DNA of 64,000 nucleotides. It comes from AV40 sp963817335 (GTDB lineage: Bacteria; Verrucomicrobiota; Verrucomicrobiia; Chthoniobacterales; UBA10450). Positions 6,886 to 15,381 of this stretch are shown piece by piece. Positions within the stretch are counted from its first letter, which is position 1. The number at the start of each line of letters is the position of its first letter. The DNA lies in the NCBI GenBank assembly GCA_963817335.1, contig CAWFNX010000005.1:124001-188000 (forward strand), written 5' to 3'. The translations under genes were made by a program, and so were the position numbers. The notes under the pieces were generated by a model. It saw only the letters and a list, made by a program, of their open reading frames with translations, did not search any database and had not been told where the DNA came from.

Positions 6886-7925
6886 CTGATCGCCGGTTGC
6901 TGCTGGGTCAGGCAATGAAACGTGCCGAGACCCCAGATGAGTTCGCGGCAATCGATTCCGACAATGCGGCGCTCCGGAAAACATTTTCCCAAAATCGACA
7001 ATGCCATTTTGTCGGCAGGATCGGCGAAGGTCGGAACCAGAACGACTTCGTTCGCGACGTAGAAGTTTGCGTAACTGGCGGGTAAACGCATTCCCTCGCG
7101 CACAATCTTTCCCGGCATGGGCAGGACCACGATGTCGATTTTTCGCCCACCCACTTTCATGTCGCGCAAACGCGCCAGATTTTCCTGGAGCGGTTTGTAA
7201 TTCGCGTCGTCCGAATTCTCTTCCACCACGGTAACGACCTTTGCTTCGGAAACGAACCGCGCGAGATCGTCGATGTGCCCGTCCGTATCGTCGCCCTCGA
7301 TTCCGTCGCCGAGCCAGAGAATCTCGCGAACACCGAGGAAATCTCGGAGACACTTCTCGATTTCTCCGCGTGATAGATTTGGATTGCGGTTCTTATTTAG
7401 AAGACACGATTCGCTGGTGAGTAGCGTCCCGGCGCCGTTCACCTCGATTGAGCCACCTTCCAGAATCATTCGCGGATAAAACACCGGAACCTTCAGAAGC
7501 TCAGCGACGCGGGTCGGAACCACTTCGTCCAGCTCGAATGGCGGATACTTGTTCCCCCAGGCGTTGTAATCCCAGTCGACGATCGCGAGTTTTGGATCGA
7601 CATCGCGGGTCAGAAAGATCGGACCGTGGTCGCGACACCACGGCTCGTTCGTCGGTACCTCATAATAAGTGATGCATTCCTGATGGGGCAGCGCGTCGAG
7701 CACGGCGCGCGCTTCGGCTTCGTGCGCGCCATTCACAACATTGATGCAGACCTGCTCGCTTTCGGTCAATGCGCCGACCATTTCCCGCAACGCCGGGAGA
7801 ACGTGGTCGAACGAATCAGGAAAACTGATCCCCTCACGACGCGGCCAACTCAACCAGGTGGCGGTGTGCGGTTCCCATTCGGCCGGCATTCGATAACCGA
7901 GTTCCGCAGGCGTTTCTGAAATCAT
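6882..7925 (-). CDS. aguA: agmatine deiminase
   Basis: Cytoplasmic enzyme of the guanidino-group-modifying superfamily (PF04371) that hydrolyses agmatine to N-carbamoylputrescine and ammonia. The 347 residues fit. Visible are EPWCRDHGPIF near 94-104, EGGSIEVNG near 156-164, the catalytic acid/His in DDTDGHIDDLARF (His217), and the nucleophile Cys338 in GLGTFHCLTQQQP. The start ATG at 7923-7925 gives the usual N-terminus with EWEPHTATWLSWP. The next step, N-carbamoylputrescine amidase, is encoded far away at 54350-55237, so the pathway is present but not clustered. Confidence 0.95.
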   Translation of the reverse strand: MISETPAELGYRMPAEWEPHTATWLSWPRREGISFPDSFDHVLPALREMVGALTESEQVCINVVNGAHEAEARAVLDALPHQECITYYEVPTNEPWCRDHGPIFLTRDVDPKLAIVDWDYNAWGNKYPPFELDEVVPTRVAELLKVPVFYPRMILEGGSIEVNGAGTLLTSESCLLNKNRNPNLSRGEIEKCLRDFLGVREILWLGDGIEGDDTDGHIDDLARFVSEAKVVTVVEENSDDANYKPLQENLARLRDMKVGGRKIDIVVLPMPGKIVREGMRLPASYANFYVANEVVLVPTFADPADKMALSILGKCFPERRIVGIDCRELIWGLGTFHCLTQQQPAIR

Positions 7926-7969
7926 TGAACGAAAGGTCGAACGCTGAACGCCGAACGTCCAACGCCGAA
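7926..7969. repeat. short GAACG(C/Y)-type direct repeats
   Basis: The gap contains successive copies of GAACGCTGAACGCCGAACG and CCAACGCCGAA, a degenerate seven-to-eight-base tandem repeat between aguA and the membrane-protein pair. No function is visible. Confidence 0.5.
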
Positions 7970-8389
7970 TCAGGTACGTTGCGATTCGGTGCTGCTCGTC
8001 TTGTAAATCGCACCGACGATGGCGCCTACGATCGCCATTTCGATCAAACCGCTGATGCTGCCGTAGATCAGCAGTTTTGGCGGAAATGGCTGCGTCGCAT
8101 AGACCCCCATTCGAAAACCGATAGCGGCCAGCTCGATTAACAATCCCAAGCGGACACCAGCAACGACACCACCACCAGCAAAGCCCATGGCATAGATTAA
8201 AATGAACGAAAGAATAATCAGCGCCTGTCCAATTAGAATCCAGTGAAAGAGATTCGCCATTTCAGCTCTCGGTCGAAAGAGCGTCGCGGCTTCTGCATAA
8301 ACATCCTTCAACACCACCCCATTAAGCAGCCATCCCATTGCGAACATAAAAATGTAGGCAACGACGAAAGCGAAAATAAATCGTTTCAT
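7970..8389 (-). CDS. small four-helix membrane protein (paralogue 2 of a tandem pair)
   Basis: A 139-residue integral membrane protein, started at ATG 8387-8389 (MKRFIFAFVVAYIF); the frame continues upstream, but only through the neighbouring gene. Four hydrophobic segments are visible, and the C-terminus has the glycine-rich AIVGAIVGAIYK. It is clearly related to the gene directly upstream (8392-8814): both start with a similar helix (FAFVVAYIFMFAMGW and LAFIVAFVFMFFFGF), share a PRAEM/RPEAD loop and end in GAIYK. The two are two bases apart and surely co-transcribed. I do not recognise a family; function unknown. Confidence 0.8.
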   Translation of the reverse strand: MKRFIFAFVVAYIFMFAMGWLLNGVVLKDVYAEAATLFRPRAEMANLFHWILIGQALIILSFILIYAMGFAGGGVVAGVRLGLLIELAAIGFRMGVYATQPFPPKLLIYGSISGLIEMAIVGAIVGAIYKTSSTESQRT

Positions 8390-8391
8390 AA

Positions 8392-8814
8392 TCAGGCGGT
8401 CGTGTTCGTTGAAAGCGGTTTGTAAATCGCGCCGACCAGCGCGCCCATAATGGCAAAGCAGATCAGATCTGCGGCGAACCACATCAGCAGGATGTTTGTG
8501 GTCAGCGGTTCGACTGCGAACCGGATGATATTGACGCCGCAGGCCAGAATCCCGATCACAATGCCGTAACCGAAGCCGACCCCAGCGCAGTTCTTTCCAA
8601 CTTTGCTGACGTAAAGACCGGTGAATGCGAAGGCGACGACGGCGTGGCCGAGAACGAGAATAGGAAAGTGACTGTTAAAGTCAGCCTCGGGGCGCCACAT
8701 CGACGCCGTGGCCTGATACATCGGTTTCATCAGCATGCCGTGCCAGACGAATCCGAAGAAAAACATGAAAACGAACGCAACGATGAACGCCAGAAAACCT
8801 CGTTTGTGATTCAT
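8392..8814 (-). CDS. small four-helix membrane protein (paralogue 1 of a tandem pair)
   Basis: A 140-residue membrane protein, MNHKRGFLAFIVAFVFMFF at the start, with four predicted helices and ALVGAIYKPL near the end. It is a tandem duplicate of the gene just downstream. A charged loop after helix 1 (MYQATASMWRPEADFNS) corresponds to AEAATLFRPRAEM in the paralogue, so this loop is probably on the same side and functionally important. The pair could form a heterodimer. No known domain is recognised. Confidence 0.8.
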   Translation of the reverse strand: MNHKRGFLAFIVAFVFMFFFGFVWHGMLMKPMYQATASMWRPEADFNSHFPILVLGHAVVAFAFTGLYVSKVGKNCAGVGFGYGIVIGILACGVNIIRFAVEPLTTNILLMWFAADLICFAIMGALVGAIYKPLSTNTTA

Positions 8815-8873
8815 GGCGTCTTTTAGTGACAGCCATGGTTCATTGTCGATCCAAAATACGCGGACGCCTTGGA

Positions 8874-9941
8874 CTAATCCTGCAGGCCGGGAATGTGACC
8901 GTAGCCGATGAAGGTCGGCCGCAGTTTACTCTCTCCGTTTGGTTCGCGGTGTTGGACTTTGAAGTCAAAAACGCTGACTCCGTAGCGCGATTCGCCTTGA
9001 TAAACGCGGCCGTCGCTGGCGCCAACCATGACCCGGTTTCCGGTTTTCTTTTCGCGGCCGAGATAAATCATCGCGTGCGTAATCGGAGGATCGCGCTGGA
9101 TCGAGTAGGTCCCGGTCCAAAAAAGAAGATCACCCGGCTTTAGATCCTCCAACTCGAACGAATCGTCCTTCTCGCTCAAGACCGGTTCGAACAGCCGGGC
9201 GCGACGGAGCCAGACATATTGCTCGCTGGAATCGCGCGGCACATCGGCAACATCATTTTGTTTGAGCACATAATAAACAAAGCCCGAGCAATCCATTCCG
9301 CCGCTGCCTGGATCAGCCGAACCATATTTGTAATCGAGGTTGCGGGTGGTCAGCTCGAGGGCCGCAGTCAGGAGCTTTTGGACTTTGAGTGGATAATTTT
9401 CAAACCCTTTGATCTGGTTCGGCAAAAGTGTCGCGTTTTCCGCGTGTTGTTTCTTCTGCGGACTTGGAGTTGGCGCCGATGATTCTGCTGCCGTGGGAGC
9501 GGGAGATTCAGTTTCAGTCGGAGTCGACGAACCTTTCTTCTTGTGGTGGGACGAGGCACTTGGACTTGCCGACGGTGAAGGACTTTCCGTCGGGCTGACT
9601 GTCGGCGAAGCCTTTTTCTTCCGGCGCGGCGAAACCGCAGGTGAGGCGGCCAGCGATTCCGCTTCCGCCACCGGCGTTCGTTTCTTCTTCGGAGAAGCAC
9701 TCGGTGATGGCGTTGGCGACTCCGCGCTGGTTGGCGACTTTTTCTTTTTTGGTGACAGTGACGGCGACGGTGTGGACGTGGGCGATTTCTTGGATGCGGT
9801 AACCTTCTTTTTCTTGTGTGGCGTTGGCGTCGGGGTCGAAAAGATTTTCTTGAGTGAGTTGCCTAACGACGGTTCGGCCGCGTCTATCGCTGGAGCGGCA
9901 ACGCTGACACAGGTAATTAAGATCAGGACGCGGAGAAGCAT
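8874..9941 (-). CDS. NlpC/P60 cell-wall hydrolase with a long Pro-Ser-Lys linker
   Basis: A 355-residue secreted protein. Residues 1-22 form a signal peptide, about 35-165 a low-complexity linker of SPTPSPS stretches broken by KKKK or RRKKK blocks every 15-25 residues, and 175-355 an NlpC/P60 peptidase domain. The catalytic Cys218 is in GGMDCSGFVYYVL and the His289 in PPITHAMIYLG, with LKPGDLLFW between. The family cleaves peptidoglycan stem peptides, usually gamma-D-Glu-diaminopimelate. The basic clusters could hold the protein on anionic envelope polymers; that is inference. It lies alone between the membrane pair and the divergent ggt. Confidence 0.9.
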   Translation of the reverse strand: MLLRVLILITCVSVAAPAIDAAEPSLGNSLKKIFSTPTPTPHKKKKVTASKKSPTSTPSPSLSPKKKKSPTSAESPTPSPSASPKKKRTPVAEAESLAASPAVSPRRKKKASPTVSPTESPSPSASPSASSHHKKKGSSTPTETESPAPTAAESSAPTPSPQKKQHAENATLLPNQIKGFENYPLKVQKLLTAALELTTRNLDYKYGSADPGSGGMDCSGFVYYVLKQNDVADVPRDSSEQYVWLRRARLFEPVLSEKDDSFELEDLKPGDLLFWTGTYSIQRDPPITHAMIYLGREKKTGNRVMVGASDGRVYQGESRYGVSVFDFKVQHREPNGESKLRPTFIGYGHIPGLQD

Positions 9942-10015
9942 GTGGTATCTAATTGGACGGACAACCTTTAGGATTTCTTGAATCAGAATTGGTCAATCGT
10001 AGTAGTGTTTCTCGT

Positions 10016-11734
10016 ATGAACGCGATTCGTTTTGTCGCCGCGCTTCTGCTTGCGGTCGACCTGGCCTCGGCCCAAATCGACAGGATCACCGGCAGGAACT
10101 TCGCAACTCGCTCGGAAGTTCTGGCCCGACACGGAATGGTTTGCACCAGTGTCCCGGCGGCGACGCAGGCCGGATTGGATATTTTGAAGAAAGGCGGCAC
10201 CGCAGTTGATGCCGCAATCGCGGCAAACGCGACCCTCGGCTTGATGGAACCGGTCTCGAACGGAGTCGGGGGCGATCTATTCGCAATTGTTTACAGCGCG
10301 AAGGACAACAAGCTTTACGGGATCAACGGGAGCGGTCGTTCGCCACTGGGCCTGAGCTACGAGCAAATGAAAGCCGAGCTCGACAAACTGAACAGCAAGA
10401 CGATTCCGCCGCGGGGAATGTTGCCAATCAGCGTTCCAGGAACGGTGGATGCGTGGGCGGAGCTGCACAAAAAATTCGGAAAGCTGAAACTGGCGGACGA
10501 TCTGGCGCCGGCAATTCATTACGCCGAAGAAGGTTTTCCGGTCACAGATCTGATCGCGTTCTACTGGCATTTCGGGCCCGCGCTTTACAAAGATATGCCG
10601 GGCGGATTTTTCGAAACTTATACCCTCGACGGCAAAGGGCGTACCCCGGCCAAAGGCGACATTTTCAAAAATCCCGCGCTGGCAAAAACGCTGCGATTGA
10701 TCGGCGAGAAAGGGCGCGACGCTTTTTACAAAGGCGAGATCGCGGACAAGATCGACAAGTTCATGCAGGAAAACGGCGGATTCCTGCGCAAAGTAGATTT
10801 CGAAAAACATACCAGCACCTGGGTCGATCCGGTGTCAGTGAATTATCGCGGCTACGACGTCTTTGAATTGCCACCGAACGGTCAGGGGATCGCAACGCTC
10901 CAGATCCTGAACATTCTCGAAGGGTTCGACCTTGCGAAGATGGGCCGCAATTCGCCTGAGACATTGCACGCGATGATCGAAGCGAAGAAAATCGCATGGG
11001 CCGATCGCGCGAAATATTACGCCGATCCGGCATTCGCAAAGATTCCGCTGAAGACGCTGCTTTCGAAAGAATACGCGGCAGAGCGGCGAAAGTTGATCGA
11101 TCCAATGCGCGCCGCGAAAACGGTCGCAGCCGGCAAGATCGATAACGGCGATACGATTTACCTGTGCGCGGCGGACGACGAAGGCAACATGGTGTCGTTG
11201 ATTCAAAGTAATTATCGCGGAATGGGCAGCGGCATTGTCGTCCCCGGACTTGGATTTATGTTTCAGGACCGCGGCGAACTTTTTTCAATGGAACCCGGCC
11301 ACGCCAATGTTTACGCGCCGGGCAAGCGGCCGTTTCACACGATCATTCCCGGATTCGTGATGAAAGATGGCAAGCCCTGGGAAGCATTCGGAGTGATGGG
11401 CGGCGGCATGCAACCTCAAGGTCACGTTCAGGTCTTGACCAATCAAATCGATTTCGGACTGAACGTTCAGGAGGCCGGCGACGCGTCGCGCTGGCAACAT
11501 GAGGGCGACAACGAACCGACTGGCGAGAAAATGGAGACCGGTGGTTACGTAAATTTGGAGTCGGGAATTCCAATGGAAACGCAGCGCGAATTATGGAAGC
11601 GCGGACATAACGTTCGCTTCGACGTCGGCGGCTACGGCGGATATCAAGCGATCAAAGTTGAAATGCACGACGGTCAACGGGTTTACGTCGGGGCCAGCGA
11701 ATCGCGCAAGGACGGCCAAGCTGCCGGCTATTAG
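10016..11734 (+). CDS. ggt: gamma-glutamyltransferase (Ntn hydrolase)
   Basis: A periplasmic precursor of about 572 residues that autocleaves into two subunits and transfers or hydrolyses gamma-glutamyl groups, for example of glutathione. I start it at ATG 10016 (MNAIRFVAALLLAVDLASA), a good signal peptide; the frame opens further upstream without one. The N-terminal GMVCTSVPAATQAGLDIL and GGTAVDAAIAANA motifs and GVGGDLF are family hallmarks. The expected autocatalytic Thr is about residue 380 in NGDTIYLCAADDEGN, followed by VSLIQSNY and GSGIVVPGLGF. The second Thr of the common TT pair is Ile here. Its end overlaps the convergent coiled-coil gene by four bases. Confidence 0.93.
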   Translation: MNAIRFVAALLLAVDLASAQIDRITGRNFATRSEVLARHGMVCTSVPAATQAGLDILKKGGTAVDAAIAANATLGLMEPVSNGVGGDLFAIVYSAKDNKLYGINGSGRSPLGLSYEQMKAELDKLNSKTIPPRGMLPISVPGTVDAWAELHKKFGKLKLADDLAPAIHYAEEGFPVTDLIAFYWHFGPALYKDMPGGFFETYTLDGKGRTPAKGDIFKNPALAKTLRLIGEKGRDAFYKGEIADKIDKFMQENGGFLRKVDFEKHTSTWVDPVSVNYRGYDVFELPPNGQGIATLQILNILEGFDLAKMGRNSPETLHAMIEAKKIAWADRAKYYADPAFAKIPLKTLLSKEYAAERRKLIDPMRAAKTVAAGKIDNGDTIYLCAADDEGNMVSLIQSNYRGMGSGIVVPGLGFMFQDRGELFSMEPGHANVYAPGKRPFHTIIPGFVMKDGKPWEAFGVMGGGMQPQGHVQVLTNQIDFGLNVQEAGDASRWQHEGDNEPTGEKMETGGYVNLESGIPMETQRELWKRGHNVRFDVGGYGGYQAIKVEMHDGQRVYVGASESRKDGQAAGY

Positions 11735-12330
11735 TTTCTCTGCGCTCTCAGATCGGCGAGTTTTTGGACGGCGCGCTCGACGTCCTTTTTCCGTGCGCTG
11801 CCAAGAGCAAGAAGTTTTTCCTGCCGATGCACGTTGGCTTCCGCCGCATCGATGTCGGCTTGTTCGCGTTTCGAGCTCGCGGAGTGCGCCGCCTCGATCG
11901 CGAGAGCGAGATTATTTTCCGCTGGAGTGACGTCCGTCTTCGCAATTTCGCCAGTGGTCAGCTGCTTATCCTTCTGCAACATTTGTTCCTTGGCCACAAC
12001 CAGTCGCGCATTCGCCAGTTCAAATTCGAGATGAACGACTCGCAACCTTCGTTGTTCGACTTCCAATTTCGAAAGCGCACCGATTTTTAATAACCGATCC
12101 AGACCGGCGAGATTCCTTTTTGCGCGCTCGAATTGTTTTTCGAGCTTGGCGAGATCGATATCTCGCGGCGAATCCGTCGCAGATGTCGCTTCGGGCGGCT
12201 GTTCCCGGTCGCGATCTGGAATTAAGAGCGGAGGTTCAATATCGAATGAGCCGGGATCCGGATCGGCAGATTTCTGATCTGCGACAGCGATTGAGCTGAT
12301 CGTGACCAGGAGCGCAACGCCGCGCCACAT
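11731..12330 (-). CDS. secreted coiled-coil protein of unknown function
   Basis: A 199-residue protein with a short signal peptide (residues 1-17), an acidic Pro-rich stretch, then continuous helix from about residue 58 to the end. The helix is rich in Ala, Lys, Glu, Leu and Arg with heptad spacing, broken once near TTGEIAKTDVTP, so it may be an antiparallel hairpin. This resembles the alpha-hairpin of TolC-type or HlyD-type periplasmic proteins, but no barrel or lipoyl part is present. No family is recognised. It probably has its own promoter in the 48-base gap before 12379 or is co-transcribed with 12379-13467. Confidence 0.7.
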   Translation of the reverse strand: MWRGVALLVTISSIAVADQKSADPDPGSFDIEPPLLIPDRDREQPPEATSATDSPRDIDLAKLEKQFERAKRNLAGLDRLLKIGALSKLEVEQRRLRVVHLEFELANARLVVAKEQMLQKDKQLTTGEIAKTDVTPAENNLALAIEAAHSASSKREQADIDAAEANVHRQEKLLALGSARKKDVERAVQKLADLRAQRN

Positions 12331-12378
12331 GAGAGAAACTTAAGCCGAAAATAACGCTCGGCGCGAGAACAACGTTAA

Positions 12379-13467
12379 CTAGTGGCGGCCGCCGATTCCA
12401 CCGACCACTCCGCCAACTCCACCGATCCCGCCGATCCCGCCAATTCCACCAACCCCGCCGACGCCGCCCACTGCACCGACTGATCCGACTCCGCTGCTAC
12501 TTCCGACGCCGCCGGCCCATACTCCAATGCCGCCGACTCCGCCGGAACTGCCAACGCCGGTAAGTCCGCTGGTGGCGCCCATGCCGCCGCCGAACATCGT
12601 CTGATTCTGGATGATTGGAGTTTGGACCTGGGTCGCGATTTTCTGTGTCGTCTGAGACGCGGACTTCACGGTCGAACTAACAGTACCGCGGACCGCCGCT
12701 TTCGAACGAGCACTCGCGATCTTTTTGCGTGCCGCGCTCACTTTGCTCGTTGTGACGGGGGTAGAAACCTTTTTGGGAAGAACGGTGGCAACCGTGTCAT
12801 CCACCGTTTGGTAAAAGGACTGGGCCACTGTGCGTGGGCCGGTTGGGAGCGAATTTAAGTCCCGAAAAATGGAGTCCGGTGGAGGAGGAACTACTGGTGG
12901 CAATGGGGGCACTGGCAGAATGGGAGTAATCGGTGTGATCGGACCGACTGGCGGAAGAATCGCGCCGCCAGGCGAAGGTATCACTGGGGCTGAGCCTCCG
13001 CTCTCCGTTGTCGGAGGAACTTGCGCTAATTGCGGATTCCGAAAATCCTGAGTGCTGGGCTCTTGGTTATCATTCTTCTTCGGGGTCGCCGAATCTGATT
13101 CGCGGTTGTACTGGTCGACTGCAATCGGCTGGACCGAAACGTCGATTCTTTCGGTTGAAGGCGGCCGAGGATAGAGTAATTCGTTCGGCCACGCTGCGGC
13201 TGCGCGTAACAATTCGCCACCATTAAAGAAATAGAATGCGCAACCCAATCCGCCCAGAACGGCGATCGCCACAAAAACGATGTTGGCCCAGGTGGACTGG
13301 CTCAGGCCGACTTCCTGCAAAAATGATTTGGTGTCGGATGGCCGGGGCGAACCTATCGGAACCGGCGCGGAGACGGAGAAAACCCGTTCTTCAGGAGTGG
13401 AAAGCGCTTCGCGGAAATCGAGTTGCGGCATACTTTCCGACTCAGGGCTTATCTTATAAAAAAACAT
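12379..13467 (-). CDS. single-pass membrane protein with Pro-rich and Gly-Val/Ile-rich repeats
   Basis: A 362-residue protein of unknown family. The start is ATG 13465-13467 or ATG 13429-13431 (MPQLDFREAL). One transmembrane helix is near residues 62-82 (NIVFVAIAVLGGLGCAFYF). It is followed by a Pro-rich periplasmic part (PITPITPILPVPPLPPVVPP near 175-195), a basic Ser/Lys/Thr stretch, and a C-terminal tail of about 75 residues built almost only of GGVGGIGG-type repeats ending GGIGGRH. The tail DNA is a degenerate nine-base repeat. It could be an envelope-spanning or adhesive protein; nothing around it settles this. Confidence 0.65.
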   Translation of the reverse strand: MFFYKISPESESMPQLDFREALSTPEERVFSVSAPVPIGSPRPSDTKSFLQEVGLSQSTWANIVFVAIAVLGGLGCAFYFFNGGELLRAAAAWPNELLYPRPPSTERIDVSVQPIAVDQYNRESDSATPKKNDNQEPSTQDFRNPQLAQVPPTTESGGSAPVIPSPGGAILPPVGPITPITPILPVPPLPPVVPPPPDSIFRDLNSLPTGPRTVAQSFYQTVDDTVATVLPKKVSTPVTTSKVSAARKKIASARSKAAVRGTVSSTVKSASQTTQKIATQVQTPIIQNQTMFGGGMGATSGLTGVGSSGGVGGIGVWAGGVGSSSGVGSVGAVGGVGGVGGIGGIGGIGGVGGVVGGIGGRH

Positions 13468-13595
13468 AACCCTTTTGCAGCAAGTATCGCGATCGCTCGG
13501 GTAAACGGTCTTAGAAACTTTTCTCGGCCCAATTTTTTTCTTGGCAAGACCCAGTTTTATGGCATAGGACTCGCTCGAAACGCTCCCTGCTTCCC
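13468..13595. other. divergent intergenic region
   Basis: 128 bases between two divergently transcribed genes. I see AT-rich runs, including TTTTTTT at about 13531-13537, but no confident promoter or operator. Confidence 0.3.
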
Positions 13596-14114
13596 TTGAG
13601 TCCGAAAATTCTAATTAGTGCGGCTGTCCTGGCCGCGGTCGCCTCGTCTGTTAAGGCAAATCCCTTTCCGATTTCCGGCCCCACTGTGCCGGGAAATCGG
13701 GCACGTCTTAACGCCGGGAAAGCCGCTGCGCCTGCTTCGGCGCCGCTTGCGGTGAAACGCGCGATCTGGGCGGCCAACCAGCTTTTTCGCAAACCGTACA
13801 TTTTCGGCGGCGGTCACAAATCGTTTGTCGATCGTGGTTATGATTGTTCCGGAACGGTTTCTTACGCGCTCGGCGCTGCCGGCTTGCTGAAATCGCCAAT
13901 CAGTTCAACCGAGTTTCGCAACTTTGGCCAAAGCGGCCGCGGCAAATGGATCACCGTTTACGCGCGGAATGGCCACACTTACGCGATCATCGCGGGACTG
14001 CGCCTCGATACGACGCCGTATCTGACCGCCCACGACAAATGGGCGCCAGGATGGCAAGTCGCAGAGCGAGTGCCGGCCGGCGGATTTGAAGCGCGACATC
14101 CGGTCGGATTGTAA
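13596..14114 (+). CDS. NlpC/P60-like cysteine hydrolase
   Basis: A 172-residue secreted protein starting at TTG 13596; no ATG or GTG upstream fits. Residues 1-21 form a signal peptide. The NlpC/P60-like core holds the Cys84 nucleophile in DRGYDCSGTVSYAL and a His127 in NGHTYAIIAG. YIFGGGH before the Cys replaces the usual PYxWGG. The family cleaves peptidoglycan peptide bonds, but this short variant may differ. The following frame (14115-14768) is in phase with it, separated only by this gene's TAA. Confidence 0.75.
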   Translation: MSPKILISAAVLAAVASSVKANPFPISGPTVPGNRARLNAGKAAAPASAPLAVKRAIWAANQLFRKPYIFGGGHKSFVDRGYDCSGTVSYALGAAGLLKSPISSTEFRNFGQSGRGKWITVYARNGHTYAIIAGLRLDTTPYLTAHDKWAPGWQVAERVPAGGFEARHPVGL

Positions 14115-14159
14115 ATCAGCACGGATAGCGCAAGATCGATCATCACAAGATCGAGTTCC

Positions 14160-14768
14160 ATTCACCGCGATTTTGGATTCACCCCGGCCGAGGTCCGCAA
14201 ACTCCGCTCCCTAAAAACGCCGGCTGGTGTTCAACGGTTTCTTGATGCCCTGCCCTACAATCTCAGTTACACCGCGCGGTCACCGAGAAAGGTGTTGCAC
14301 GATCGGGTCGCATCCTGCCTGGAAGGCGGAATTTTTGCGGCAGCCGCTCTGCGCGTGCTTGGGTTTCAGCCGCTGATTTTCGATTTGGAGGCAAGACAGG
14401 ACACCGATCACGTAGTCGCGATTTTCAAAGTAAGGGGGCATTGGGGCGCGGTCGCAAAATCAAACTTCAGCGGCTGCCGTTATCGCGAGCCGGTCTACCG
14501 GACATTGCGAGAATTGGCCATGAGTTACTTCAATATTTATTTCAATCTGCGGTTTGAACGAACCCTGCGAACCTATTCACGGCCGGTCAATCTCGCGCGC
14601 TTCGATCGTCTGAATTGGATGACAACCGACAAAACAGTCTGGTTCATCGCGGAACATCTTTGCGAAATTCCGCACGTTCGATTGCTTACTTCGGCAATGG
14701 AAAAGAATCTCACCCGACTGGATCGTCGAAGTGTCCGAGCCGAAATGACCGGCCATCGAAAGAAGTAA
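14160..14768 (+). CDS. transglutaminase-like conserved protein, start codon unclear
   Basis: Protein-like sequence continues upstream of the first usual start codon (GTG 14292): IHRDFGFTPAEVRKLRS, then LPYNLSYTARSPRKVLHDR. It reads in frame back to the previous gene's stop (14112-14114). No ATG, GTG or TTG exists between 14115 and 14292, so translation may begin at ATT 14160, an ATC upstream, or the start has been lost. The core RVASCLEGGIFAAAALR has the Cys expected of a transglutaminase-like fold, then DTDHVVAIFKVRGHWGAVAKSNF with a possible catalytic His. I recall such proteins as conserved but uncharacterised. The coordinates are a best guess. Confidence 0.55.
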   Translation: MHRDFGFTPAEVRKLRSLKTPAGVQRFLDALPYNLSYTARSPRKVLHDRVASCLEGGIFAAAALRVLGFQPLIFDLEARQDTDHVVAIFKVRGHWGAVAKSNFSGCRYREPVYRTLRELAMSYFNIYFNLRFERTLRTYSRPVNLARFDRLNWMTTDKTVWFIAEHLCEIPHVRLLTSAMEKNLTRLDRRSVRAEMTGHRKK

Positions 14769-14786
14769 AACGAAAACCGGCTGCGA

Positions 14787-15260
14787 TTAAGCGGAGCAGA
14801 TTCGTTCTGCGGTAGCGGTCGCTTCCAGTTCCAAAGGCGCCTGCTGGTAGCCGACCGTCGCGCATTGAAAAATGTAGGTTTGAAGGAACGGAAGGACGCC
14901 GCCAAGTCTCTGATATTGCGCGGTGTGGACGAGCTCGTGAGCAATCAAAGTGCGATCGCGCCAGTGATCCGATCGAACGAAGATGCCATTCTGCAACGCG
15001 AGGCCGCGCGGGGCAGCGGTGATGAAATTGATGGAAGCGGCCGCGGCTTTCAACATGGGATGGACCGGAACTGGAATCGCATCAACCCGAAGCAAGCGAA
15101 CCCGTTCGGGATTTCGAACTCCAGCCGCTTTGGCATCGGCCAGCTCTGATTTGGAGAGTGGAACCCCTTCGCACAAAACGCGCCGCTCCTGTTCAATCGC
15201 CCATTGCGCCGCCAGGGGCAGAAGCTGCTCCACCTGGTCGATGCCGATCTGTTGATCCAT
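14787..15260 (-). CDS. HExxH-motif putative metallopeptidase
   Basis: A cytoplasmic-looking protein of 157 residues, started at ATG 15258-15260 (MDQQIGIDQVEQLLP); a longer frame to 15332 adds 24 poor residues. The zinc motif HELVHTAQY (about residues 108-116) is preceded by TLIA, as in DUF4157-like and related small metalloproteases, and a Glu-containing helix (LELEATATAERI) near the end could give the third ligand. No signal peptide is visible. The substrate is unknown. It is not obviously part of an operon. Confidence 0.7.
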   Translation of the reverse strand: MDQQIGIDQVEQLLPLAAQWAIEQERRVLCEGVPLSKSELADAKAAGVRNPERVRLLRVDAIPVPVHPMLKAAAASINFITAAPRGLALQNGIFVRSDHWRDRTLIAHELVHTAQYQRLGGVLPFLQTYIFQCATVGYQQAPLELEATATAERICSA

Positions 15261-15381
15261 GGTTGTTAGAGAGAGCAAAAATCCGGCCGAATAATCTTGA
15301 AAGTTCCGGCGATCTGCAGAATTCCAACTCACTCGACAGGATGTCGGATCCGTCAGCTAACCCGCGCGACCCGACACCCGT

